The position numbers and the translations under genes were made by a program. DNA of 64,000 bases from Streptomyces griseiscabiei. Lineage in GTDB: Bacteria > Actinomycetota > Actinomycetes > Streptomycetales > Streptomycetaceae. Where the stretch lies: NCBI RefSeq assembly GCF_020010925.1, contig NZ_JAGJBZ010000002.1, forward strand, positions 3,410,001 through 3,474,000, in the 5' to 3' direction. The notes under the pieces were generated by a model, which had not been told where the DNA came from, made no database searches, and saw only the letters and a list, made by a program, of their open reading frames with translations. Shown piece by piece: positions 53,185 through 60,386 of the stretch (position 1 is the first letter of the stretch; each line of letters begins with the position of its first letter).

Positions 53185-53218
53185 GAACTCCCGGCCCCGC
53201 TCCGTACGCCAAGTCCGC

Positions 53219-53256
53219 CCGCGCCGTGTCCGGCCAGCACCCCGGCCACGGCGCGG
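53219..53256 (+). terminator. Terminator after the GH43-like gene
   Basis: CCGCGCCGTG (53219-53228) pairs with CACGGCGCGG (53247-53256), with an inner CCGG/CCGG extension, 35 bp after the stop codon. Confidence 0.75.
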
Positions 53257-53451
53257 ACCCATGTCCTTCGGCATCTGGGGGACGTCGCCCAGCGCGCCCG
53301 AGGGACCCGTCGCGCGGGCCGGACTGGAGCGGGGACTGTTCCGGCTGGGACCCGCGGCGTGATCCCGTTCCTGCTGATCGAGTTCCTGCCGCGCATTCGC
53401 TGACCTGCCGGGCGAGGCCGCTCGCGCCCCGCCGGGACAGGCGGACGCAAG

Positions 53452-53538
53452 TTACCCGTGGGTCGGGTAATTCACCCCTGTCGACCGGTTCTGGAAATCC
53501 TTAGGCTGTAAAGAAGTGGCAAAGTCCAGTTAATGGAC
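53452..53538 (+). promoter_or_regulatory. Two inverted repeats before the secreted-protein pair
   Basis: TTACCC-GTGGGTC-GGGTAA (53452-53470) and GTCCA-GTTAA-TGGAC (53524-53538) precede ATG 53577. Either could be the target of the nearby convergent LuxR regulator. Confidence 0.45.
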
Positions 53539-53576
53539 ATCGCCTTATTTCAGTCCACTGCAGAAAAGGGATATTC

Positions 53577-54368
53577 ATGTCGGCCTCGCATCACCGAAAG
53601 AAGCGCGGAGTGCTGTCCTTGACGCTGGGGATGTCGCTTGCCGCAGGGCTCGGCGTCGCCGGGATCGTCGCCACGAATCAGTCGGCATCGGCCGCCCCGA
53701 GAACGGTGGAAGACCCGAAGGAGGCGGCTCAGATGGTCACGATATGCAACAACGTCATGGCGGCGAGGGCGGCGGGCGAGGACGAGGGGCTGGTCTCCAC
53801 CTGTGTCTGGACGAACACCAAGGTCAGCAACCCCGCCGACGCGAAGAGCACGGTCGTGGGAGACGACAACAACGCCCAGAAGTTCGTGAACTGCGGCGAC
53901 GGCACGCTCAAGGAAACCGTGTCCTGGTCGCGGTCGTCCGACACCACCACCTCCCTGTCGGGAAGCGTGATGGGCGCCACCGATGTCAGTGCCCTCTTCG
54001 TGAGTTTCGAGGCGACGGTCACCTACTCCGTCGGCGGCGAATGGACCAGTGGCCGGAACTACACCGCCAGCACCCTTCTGGAGGTTCCCCCCGGGGAAAC
54101 CGGCTGGATCACTCACACGGAAAAAAGGGTAAAGGGCACCGGGGATCTCCTCCTCAACCTGAAGGATACGGGAGAACTCCTCATCAAGGATGTCGAATTC
54201 GACGCGCCGGCCAAGGAATCCACCGGGACGATCGGCACGCACACGCGAAAGCACACGGCCTCCGACACGGAGATATGCAAGAACGCCCCGGCTCCGATCA
54301 TCGTCGAGGGATCCGAGGCGGGGGGCCTCAAAGTGGCGGACGGCAGTGATCTGCCGGACCTCGGCTGA
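53577..54368 (+). CDS. Secreted four-cysteine beta-rich protein, family member B
   Basis: The 263-aa exported protein has a basic leader (HHRKKRG then a hydrophobic core, cleavage near ASAAP). Four Cys occur as TICN, TCVW, VNCG, EICK. A Ser/Thr-alternating stretch (about 120-165) is followed by VPPGETGWITH, KGTGDLLL and a conserved tail IGTHTRKHTASDTEI. It is a paralogue of the next gene (VPPGQTGW, ISAHTRKHNGEDTAI) and more distantly of the protein at 22136. ETX/MTX2- or aerolysin-type pore formers share such Ser/Thr beta hairpins; function not established. AAGGGAT lies before the ATG. Confidence 0.65.
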   Translation: MSASHHRKKRGVLSLTLGMSLAAGLGVAGIVATNQSASAAPRTVEDPKEAAQMVTICNNVMAARAAGEDEGLVSTCVWTNTKVSNPADAKSTVVGDDNNAQKFVNCGDGTLKETVSWSRSSDTTTSLSGSVMGATDVSALFVSFEATVTYSVGGEWTSGRNYTASTLLEVPPGETGWITHTEKRVKGTGDLLLNLKDTGELLIKDVEFDAPAKESTGTIGTHTRKHTASDTEICKNAPAPIIVEGSEAGGLKVADGSDLPDLG

Positions 54369-54412
54369 TCTTCGCAGTCCCCCTTCGGAACAACGAGACG
54401 AAAGGCATCAGC

Positions 54413-55180
54413 ATGTCCGCGAACAGGCGCAGGAAGCGGCGTGTGCTCACCGGAGCCCTCGGGCTGGGGAGTGCGGGAATCGTGGGGGCGAGTCTCCTCG
54501 CCGTCATCGGCAACAGTGCCTCGGCGGCGACGGTCGAAGTGGACCCGTCCACCGACCGGGCGCGCGCCGAGAAGGTGCTGAAGGACTGCGACAACCCCAG
54601 TGGTTCAGGGGCGAGTTGTACGTGGAGCGACGTCAAGGTCGAGGACGGCACCGACAAACTGGAGCTGGTCACGGACGACCAGGGCGTGGCCAAGTGGGTG
54701 AACTGCGGTAGCACCCAGGCCGAGGCGTCGGTCCAGTGGTCGCACACCTCCTCGCACGACTGGTTCCTCGGCACGGACGCGTCGGCCACGTTCCAACTCA
54801 ACGGACTCTTCGCCGGGTACAAGGTGACGGCGTCGGTGTCGCACAAGATCGACTTCGAGGACAGCAAGTCCTTCTCGTCGACGTCGACCATCCTGGTCCC
54901 TCCCGGACAGACCGGATGGCTGGTCCACGGCAGCAAGCGCATCAAGGGCACCGGCACCCTGACCGCCAAGATCGGCGGCGACGACCTCGTCCTCAGAAAC
55001 GTGTCGCTCGACGCCCCCAAGGCCGACGACAGCGGCACCATCTCCGCCCACACCCGCAAGCACAACGGGGAGGACACGGCCATCTGCCAGAACGCCCCCG
55101 CGTCGGTGAACGGAGCGGAGGACCCGAGTGAGGGCCTCGTGGAGTCGACCGACGGGGGAGACCTGCCCCTGCGGCCCTGA
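54413..55180 (+). CDS. Secreted four-cysteine beta-rich protein, family member C
   Basis: The 255-aa exported protein, 44 bp after its paralogue, has a leader starting MSANRRRKRRVLTGALG (possible Tat) and cleavage near ASAAT. Cys occur at KDCDN, SCTW, VNCG and AICQ, in the same order. The central region (about 110-170) is alternating Ser/Thr/hydrophobic, then VPPGQTGWLVHGSKRIKGTG. The two proteins may form a hetero-oligomer. They face the LuxR gene tail to tail. Confidence 0.65.
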   Translation: MSANRRRKRRVLTGALGLGSAGIVGASLLAVIGNSASAATVEVDPSTDRARAEKVLKDCDNPSGSGASCTWSDVKVEDGTDKLELVTDDQGVAKWVNCGSTQAEASVQWSHTSSHDWFLGTDASATFQLNGLFAGYKVTASVSHKIDFEDSKSFSSTSTILVPPGQTGWLVHGSKRIKGTGTLTAKIGGDDLVLRNVSLDAPKADDSGTISAHTRKHNGEDTAICQNAPASVNGAEDPSEGLVESTDGGDLPLRP

Positions 55181-55302
55181 CCCCTGGCGACCTGACACGG
55201 CCCAGACCTCCGCTCCGCGACTGACAGGGCTCATTGAACTGACCGGGTGGACCGTCGCCTTCGGGAGACGGTCCACCTCTCTTGGGTCCATCGGCGGCGG
55301 TG

Positions 55303-56091
55303 TCAGCGGATCCGCTGCCCGGCCAGCTCGGCGCCGGCCCGCCAGGGACTCGCGCCGAGCCACAACAGCACCGCCTCCCTGCTGCTGCGCACATCCAGTT
55401 TGGTGTAGATGCTGCAGAGGTTGTTGCGCACGGTCCGCTCGGCCAGACTCAGCCGTACGGCGATCTCCCGGGCGCTCAAGCCGGTCGAGAGCAGCTCCAG
55501 GACCTGTCGTTCGCGCGGAGCGAGCGCGGCCCGCAACCGCTCCCGGCCCGCCGTGTCGGGCGGCGTCTCGGCCCGCTGTCCGCAACTCTCGCGTACCGCC
55601 GTGCACGCGATCGGCGAGAGATGGGTGTGTCCGATCACCGCTCCCACCACCACCCTGGAGAGCATGCGGACGTCGTAGTCACCGTCGACCAGGTACCCCG
55701 CTCCGCCGCGGAAGACCTCGACGATCGCCTCGGGATCCCGGCACGGGCTGACGACCACCACCGGAGGGACCGCGTCGCGCACGGCGGACCGTAAGCTCCG
55801 AAAAGCGTCCACCGGATCCTGGCACCGCAGCACGACGGCGTCCACGGCTTCGCGGTGGCGGGGGTCGAGTGAACGGTACGGCGGCGGCACGGGAACCGTA
55901 CGACCGACGAAGGGGTCCTGTGGCCCCGGCCAGTCCTCATGCGGCCAGGCGCTCTCCTCGCATGCCAGGGCGACGGTCAGTCCGGCCACCCGGGGAGGAA
56001 GGGGTGATGCCGATCCGGCGTGCACAGGTTCGTGGTCCTCGCCTGTGTGCCTGAAAGGTCGCACGTCGCCTGTCCCTCCGCCCGGGTTCAT
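55303..56091 (-). CDS. Orphan LuxR-family regulator, paralogue of the one at 42360
   Basis: About 262 aa with a degenerate receiver (VALACEESAW, DAVVLRCQDPVDAF, VVVVSPCRDPEAIVEVFRGG then AGYLVDGDY; no phosphoacceptor Asp) and a C-terminal LuxR HTH (APRERQVLELLSTGLSAREI, TVRNNLCSIYTKLDV). ATG 56091 is used; a TTG at 56130 extends the frame. Convergent with the two secreted-protein genes, which it may control. Confidence 0.82.
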   Translation of the reverse strand: MNPGGGTGDVRPFRHTGEDHEPVHAGSASPLPPRVAGLTVALACEESAWPHEDWPGPQDPFVGRTVPVPPPYRSLDPRHREAVDAVVLRCQDPVDAFRSLRSAVRDAVPPVVVVSPCRDPEAIVEVFRGGAGYLVDGDYDVRMLSRVVVGAVIGHTHLSPIACTAVRESCGQRAETPPDTAGRERLRAALAPRERQVLELLSTGLSAREIAVRLSLAERTVRNNLCSIYTKLDVRSSREAVLLWLGASPWRAGAELAGQRIR

Positions 56092-56177
56092 GACATCCGT
56101 GCATACGCGGCCCGCGGCCCAATTGTTCAAGGATTCAAGGAGCGTTTGGGCTCACAACTCGGGCTCACAACTAGGGC

Positions 56178-56600
56178 TCAAGGCTTGGGGAGTTCTCCCC
56201 GCTCGGTGATCATCCGCATCCACCCCTCAAGGGTGGCGATGAACTCGCCGAGGTCGGACGTGCTGAAGGAGGCTCCCTCGTGGTGCCAGTCAGGGTCGAG
56301 GACGACGATGCGGAAGCCGTGGCCGTGGTACCAGCCGGCGTCGATGCTGATCTCCCGGGCCTGCAGGCCACCCCTCCGCTCCGCCTCCTGCGCGGTCAGC
56401 CACGGCGGTCGTGCGGTGCGTGCCCAGTACAGGTCCTCGGAGTCGTTGATCTCGACTCTTCCGTCCGGCAGTCGTCGGGCCAGCAGGGTGTTGTAGACGA
56501 TGTTCCAGCCCATGGGGACACGCAGCGGGAGCAGACTCCACTCCTGGGAAGCGGTCGAGGCCAGCGGAAACTGAGGCGGAAGTTCGAAGATCGCGTCCAT
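56178..56600 (-). CDS. Hypothetical protein
   Basis: The 140-aa soluble protein has no signal peptide or helix. Its distinctive features are VPMGWNIVYNTLLARRLPDG and ISIDAGWYHGHGFRIVVLDP followed by an acidic helix. I do not recognise a family; the size, Trp content and alpha/beta pattern resemble small immunity-like proteins, but no toxin is adjacent. It has good coding character and stands alone. Confidence 0.55.
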   Translation of the reverse strand: MDAIFELPPQFPLASTASQEWSLLPLRVPMGWNIVYNTLLARRLPDGRVEINDSEDLYWARTARPPWLTAQEAERRGGLQAREISIDAGWYHGHGFRIVVLDPDWHHEGASFSTSDLGEFIATLEGWMRMITERGELPKP

Positions 56601-56635
56601 GTGCTGCCAGCGTAGTCAGGGGATGCGTCCCCTGC

Positions 56636-57499
56636 TCAGCGTGTGTCGACCACGACCGGCCGGATCAGCTTGACGGGCTCGTCGCCTGGCTCCTCGCGGA
56701 ATCCGTCGGCGTCACACACGGTGTACGGACCCATGAGCCGTGTGCCGGCGGTGCTGGCCAGGTGCCATCGACCGCCGACCAGCGCCAGGCGGTAGTACGG
56801 ATCGAGGGGGTCGACATCGCTCACGGCCGGATCGACGCCGCACAGGACGTCCACGCCGTGCCGCGCTCCCAGGTGCTCCGCGACGCGGAGGTCAGGGTAC
56901 GGCCCAAGGCCGCGGTCGTAGCCGCCCAGCACATCCAAGGAGAGCGGCCACGCCGGATCTTCGTTGCCCACGAGGCGTATCCACAGGTCTCCCGTGTCGT
57001 CCGGGATGTCGGCCTCGTCCGGCTGAACCACCAACCGCAGTCCAGGCGGGACCAATTCCACGAACGCGGCACTCACGTCGGCGACGGTGAGCACCCGTGA
57101 CACGGTGAGACTGAACATGATCGCCACATAACCATGCCCGGCGACTTCCACGAACCGCGTCTCGGAAGACGGACTCCCGATGTGCTTGTTGACGGCGGCG
57201 TCGGTGACGTACAGCTCGCGGGCGATCTCGGCGTTGGCGTGCCCTTCGGCCATGAGGGCGAGGACCTCGCGCTCACGCGGGGAGAGGCGTTCGAGGGGGT
57301 CGCGGCGCCGGTTGAGGAGGTGGGCGGCGTAGGACTGTTCGATGTACTGGCTGAGGACGAGGACGGGCAGGTCGGGGTGTGCGCGGCGCAGGGTGACGGC
57401 GGCGAGCACCTGATGCCCGAAGCGGTTGAGCACACCGGTCAGGCCGTCGCGCATCAGTGGGGAGTCTTCGGCGAGTACGACGGTCAGGGTCGTTGGCAT
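56636..57499 (-). pseudogene. Rearranged response regulator fused to an unrelated C-terminal protein
   Basis: From ATG 57499 (AGGAAG upstream) the 287-aa frame begins like a NarL-type regulator (TVVLAEDSPLMRDGLTGVL), but jumps at residue 35 from HQVLAAV to TLRRAHPDLPVLVLS, losing the phosphoacceptor strand. It jumps again at residue 62 to RRRDPLERLSPREREVLAL, losing the linker. The HTH runs to AAVNKHIG and is then joined to about 175 residues of an unrelated, unrecognised protein (DPYYRLALVGGRWHLASTAG). The frame is open, so a chimeric protein could be made, but it cannot be a working phosphorylated regulator. Confidence 0.65.
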
Positions 57500-57666
57500 G
57501 GAGGGCTTCCTGGGGTGGTGCGGGGTCAGCGGCAGGGGAGTTCCACGTGCAGGGTCGTGGGACCGAGGAGGTCCATCCACCACAGCGCGGTGGCCGAGAC
57601 CGCTGTGAATCCCAGCTCGTGCAGAACAACGGGGGTGTGTCGGCCGAGGGACGCCGTACCACCGCC
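57500..57666. other. Junction between two decayed genes
   Basis: Short segment between the fused regulator and the serine-hydrolase fragment. On the minus strand it reads GFTAVSATALWWMDLLGPTT, protein-like but unrecognised. Confidence 0.3.
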
Positions 57667-58190
57667 CTCCAGCACACGGGCCAACTCCTCACCCACAACT
57701 CCATGGCGACCCTGCTCCCCGGCACCCGGACCGGCATCGCGGTCGTCACCGACACCGGCCTGATCTACGGCGACGACGCCGCCCAGATCACCCAGGGCCT
57801 GGTCGACCTGGCCCAGGGCAGGGACCCGGAGGTGGAGGCACCGTTCTCGATGACCGCCGACTGGTTCCTGGCGACCCTGATGCTGCTGGCCGTGGCCCTG
57901 GGCACGCGCGGTGTCGTACGGGTCGGCCGCTGGGCCCGTCGCACGGCGGACCGCCCCTGGTGGCGGGTGGCCCTGCGGTTGCTTCCCCAGGCCCTGCCCA
58001 TCCTCCTCCCGGCCCAACTCGCCACGCTGATCGGGTTGTTGATGAACCGCGTCGGCACCCTCACCCAGACGGCCTACGCCTGGCCGGCACTGGTCCTCTG
58101 TGCGGCCGTGGCCGCGCCGGCGTCGACCGCGGTCATCATGGCCCGCCTCATCGCGGCATACCGCCACCGCCGCCAACGCTGTATCCAGCC
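57667..58190 (+). pseudogene. 3' fragment of a serine hydrolase (beta-lactamase-like) with membrane tail
   Basis: The reading LQHTGQLLTHNSMATLLPGT then GIAVVTDTGL matches the end of a beta-lactamase-type serine hydrolase domain, followed by three or four membrane helices (WFLATLMLLAVALGT, ALPILLPAQLATLIGLLMN, ALVLCAAVAAPASTA). The catalytic SxxK and YxN parts are absent and no start is visible. Such hydrolases often lie next to LuxR-type two-component genes, consistent with a collapsed ancestral locus together with the regulator to the left. Confidence 0.65.
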
Positions 58191-58233
58191 GACCGCACTC
58201 GACCACTCCGGCGCGCACAGCCCCGAACCTGGG

Positions 58234-58608
58234 TCAGATACGCCAGATCCGGATCCGGTCGGCCGCCTGATAGACGGTGGCTTTGCGGGCCTGGATGTCC
58301 CGGACCAGTTCCACGAGCGCGCCGTAGGGCGGGTCGATGCCCTCGCCGCAGGCGTGCATGTAGGCGACGGCGAGCTGGCAGGCGTACAGCGAGTTCCGGT
58401 ACGGCAGGGGCTCCAGCCGGACGATCGTGTGGAGCAGGGCAGCAGCCCGCCACGCGGCGTCCGGCGGGGCGATGCCGGGGCGGGGGATACGTGTCTTGTG
58501 GCGGGCGACCGCGGCCACGAGGGCGGAGTAGTCCCCGACGGTGACGTCCTCGGGGACGGCTTGTTCCTGGACGTCGAGCAGCCAGGAGATGTCGATGTGG
58601 AGCACCAT
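58234..58608 (-). CDS. Fic/Doc-type toxin with degenerate catalytic motif
   Basis: The 124-aa Doc-like protein begins MVLHIDISWLLDVQEQAVPE, typical of the actinobacterial Fic-type toxin family. The place of the Fic motif HPFxxGN(K/R)R is occupied by EPLPYRNSLYA: the catalytic His is Glu and the C-terminal Arg/Lys pair is lost, though the loop and Asn remain. It may act without AMP- or phosphotransfer, or be attenuated. Its start overlaps the antitoxin stop (TGATG). Confidence 0.72.
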   Translation of the reverse strand: MVLHIDISWLLDVQEQAVPEDVTVGDYSALVAAVARHKTRIPRPGIAPPDAAWRAAALLHTIVRLEPLPYRNSLYACQLAVAYMHACGEGIDPPYGALVELVRDIQARKATVYQAADRIRIWRI

Positions 58609-58847
58609 CAGGCGGCTTCGGCTCCCTGATGGCGGCCGGCGGGCGGGACCTCGTCGGGAAAGGCCTCGTCGAACTCGTCGCGGTGCTGCTCGCCCCAGGA
58701 GACGGCATAGCGCACGAACTGCTGACGCTGGCGCTCACGCAAGGACAGGTCGTGGACGTACTGCTTGAGAGAGGTGCCGGTAGCGGCGGCGGCCGCGCGC
58801 AGCTCCTCCATCTCCTCTTCGGTGTAGCTGATGTTCAAGGACGGCAT
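58608..58847 (-). CDS. Antitoxin partner of the Fic/Doc-type toxin
   Basis: A 79-aa protein with an N-terminal ribbon-helix-helix-like segment (PSLNISYTEEEMEELRAAAA, then GTSLKQYVHDLSL) and a charged C-terminal tail likely to bind the toxin. Antitoxin-first order, coupling to the toxin and the perfect palindrome nine bp upstream are what an autoregulated toxin-antitoxin operon should show. ATG 58847 is used. Confidence 0.75.
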   Translation of the reverse strand: MPSLNISYTEEEMEELRAAAAATGTSLKQYVHDLSLRERQRQQFVRYAVSWGEQHRDEFDEAFPDEVPPAGRHQGAEAA

Positions 58848-58855
58848 ACGGGCAT

Positions 58856-58872
58856 GGTACCTACTAGGTACC
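58856..58872. promoter_or_regulatory. 17-bp perfect palindrome, toxin-antitoxin operator
   Basis: GGTACCTACTAGGTACC has perfect 8-bp arms around one base, immediately upstream of the antitoxin start. Typical target for a ribbon-helix-helix antitoxin dimer pair. Confidence 0.7.
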
Positions 58873-58953
58873 AGTGCGTCCATGGCGGCTGTGGATGGAC
58901 TGGCCGCACTGGCCGCACTGTCCGCGCTCCGGAGTGATGGCCAGGTGTGCGTG

Positions 58954-59148
58954 TCATTGATCGTCGAGGAAGAGCTCTTCGATCTTCAGGCCGAAGAGCC
59001 TGGCGAGGCGGAAGGCGAGGGGAAGGCTTGGATCGAACTTCCCCGTCTCGATGGCGTTGATCGTCTGCCGGGACACGCCGGCAAGCCGAGCCAGGTCGGC
59101 CTGCGTCCAGCCGTGTTCGGCACGAAGCTCCGTGATGCGGTTCCTCAT
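58954..59148 (-). CDS. Small XRE-family regulator
   Basis: A 64-aa protein that is only a Cro/XRE helix-turn-helix: TQADLARLAGVSRQTINAIE forms helices 2-3 and FRLARLFGLKIEELF the last. Its ATG overlaps the stop of the membrane-protein gene (ATGA). This regulator-membrane protein pair resembles small modules in which the membrane partner restrains or signals to the regulator. It probably binds the two palindromes at 59564-59622. Confidence 0.88.
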   Translation of the reverse strand: MRNRITELRAEHGWTQADLARLAGVSRQTINAIETGKFDPSLPLAFRLARLFGLKIEELFLDDQ

Positions 59149-59564
59149 CGGTATCGGATCTTGCCGACGGTGAAGGCGATCGAGAAGACGACCCCCATGA
59201 GCGCGGGCAGGAGGGCGATGTCGACATCACGGGCGACGAGGCCGGCGGCGTCCGCGACGGCGTAGGAGAAGCCGATGATCCACCCCACGCCCAGGGTGAT
59301 CGCCAGCGCGTCCTGCGTGATCTTCCGCTGTAGCTCGTCGAGTGCGCCGAGGAAGCGTGTGAAGGCGACGATCCAGCCGACACCGACGCCGAGATTGACG
59401 GCGACGGCGGCCCAACTCGCCCCCCGCTGTGGCGAATCCCAGAAGAGCTGCGGGCCGAACTTGGCCACGGCAAGGGTTACCGCCCAGGCGACTGTCCAGA
59501 ACGCGAGCCGAACGCTCGCCTTGAGCTCGTTCTGTGCTTGCACGGATGCCCCCTCCAGCGTCAT
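59145..59564 (-). CDS. Four-helix membrane protein paired with the XRE regulator (DUF2178-like)
   Basis: A 139-aa protein with about four membrane helices in two pairs (AFWTVAWAVTLAVAKFG, AVAVNLGVGVGWIVAFT, AITLGVGWIIGFSYAV, LLPALMGVVFSIAFTV). A conserved-looking cytoplasmic loop LGALDELQRKITQDAL lies between pairs, a pattern seen in DUF2178-like proteins next to small XRE genes. ATG 59564 is chosen because AAGGAA lies upstream; the ribosome site and start codon both lie inside the first operator, so repressor binding would shut initiation directly. Confidence 0.75.
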   Translation of the reverse strand: MTLEGASVQAQNELKASVRLAFWTVAWAVTLAVAKFGPQLFWDSPQRGASWAAVAVNLGVGVGWIVAFTRFLGALDELQRKITQDALAITLGVGWIIGFSYAVADAAGLVARDVDIALLPALMGVVFSIAFTVGKIRYR

Positions 59565-59622
59565 GTCAAGTTTCCTTGACACGCTAGAAGGGTTCCTGTT
59601 GGCGTGTCAAGTGTCCTTGACA
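59564..59622. promoter_or_regulatory. Twin TGTCAAG-N4-CTTGACA operators
   Basis: Two perfect 18-bp inverted repeats with identical 7-bp arms: 59564-59581 (spacer TTTC) and 59605-59622 (spacer TGTC), start to start 41 bp (about four helical turns). The first covers the ATG and ribosome site of the membrane gene. Clear candidate operators for the XRE protein. Confidence 0.8.
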
Positions 59623-59734
59623 TCAGGCGCTGCCCGGTCACCGATCGCCGCCCGGGCGCTGATCCTGGGCTTGACCCACCGCCGCGCTCGGCGTCGAGCG
59701 GCCCGGCGTGGTGCCGAAGTGCATCGCCGCCGCC

Positions 59735-60045
59735 CGAGAGAAGGGCCGGGGTGCCGACGGCGGCCTTGGCGTACGACTGTGAAGATGCGACCGGTGCGCC
59801 GGCCGCGCGGGAGCCGCCGCAGGGCGACCGTCGGGGGCTGTCCGCCGAACACGAGGTCGGGGAGGAAGGCCGCGGCATGCTGCTCGACGAGGCGCTGGTG
59901 GAGCAGAAGGTCGGTGGTCTCGAAGCGCACATCGGGTTCGAAGCCGGCGTCGCGGCACAGGGTCATGGCCCACTGCCGGGTGAGGGTGCCTTCGGGCTCC
60001 ATCAGTCCCAACGAAACGACGGTCGACCAGGGCCTCAGCCATGCC
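59735..60045 (-). pseudogene. C-terminal fragment of a LysR-type regulator
   Basis: The minus strand reads EGTLTRQWAMTLCRDAGFEP, DVRFETTDLLLHQRLVEQ and PPTVALRRLPRGRRT then GRIFTVVRQG, the second half of a LysR effector domain. No helix-turn-helix or start is present, and the frame runs into low-quality sequence on both sides. A truncated relic. Confidence 0.6.
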
Positions 60046-60089
60046 GGCTCGACGGCTCCCGAGGGCGTGACAAGAACGCGCCGAGGACG

Positions 60090-60215
60090 CCTCTGAACTG
60101 CGAACCGGCAACGCACCCCGCCATGGCCACCTGGCGCAACCTCGTCATCGGAGTCCTACCGCTGCTGTCAGGCACCAGGAACATCGCGGCCGGGGAACGC
60201 CGTACGGCTCTGGAC
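60090..60215 (+). pseudogene. C-terminal scrap of an ISAs1-type transposase
   Basis: ELRTGNAPR followed after a one-base frame change by AMATWRNLVIGVLPLLSG and TRNIAAG matches the conserved tail (LRTGNAPR.MATLRN..IG) of ISAs1-type transposases. Only about 40 residues remain. Confidence 0.6.
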
Positions 60216-60386
60216 GACGTCCTACCGGGAAGTGCTGATCGCCGCCCTGAGGGCCTGCGGCCTACGGAAGGCCGTGGTGGCGCGAGAGCGGTCGGCGACA
60301 TGGCGGGCAGTTCGTGCGTCGAGCGGTGTTCAGCCGGTGGTGGGCCGGTGGGACTCGGATGCTTGGCGCGGACCCGTCTCCCACGG
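60216..60386. other. No recognised feature
   Basis: Short intergenic stretch between the transposase scrap and the LysR gene; one frame reads YREVLIAALRACGLRKAVV, protein-like but unassigned. Confidence 0.3.

Larger units (their letters stand above)
53185..53576. other. Intergenic region with terminator and regulatory repeats
   Basis: Begins with the terminator at 53219-53256. A short coding-like scrap (VIPFLLIEFLPRIR then a stop, about 53359-53403) may be a gene remnant. The rest forms the promoter region of the secreted-protein pair. Confidence 0.45.
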
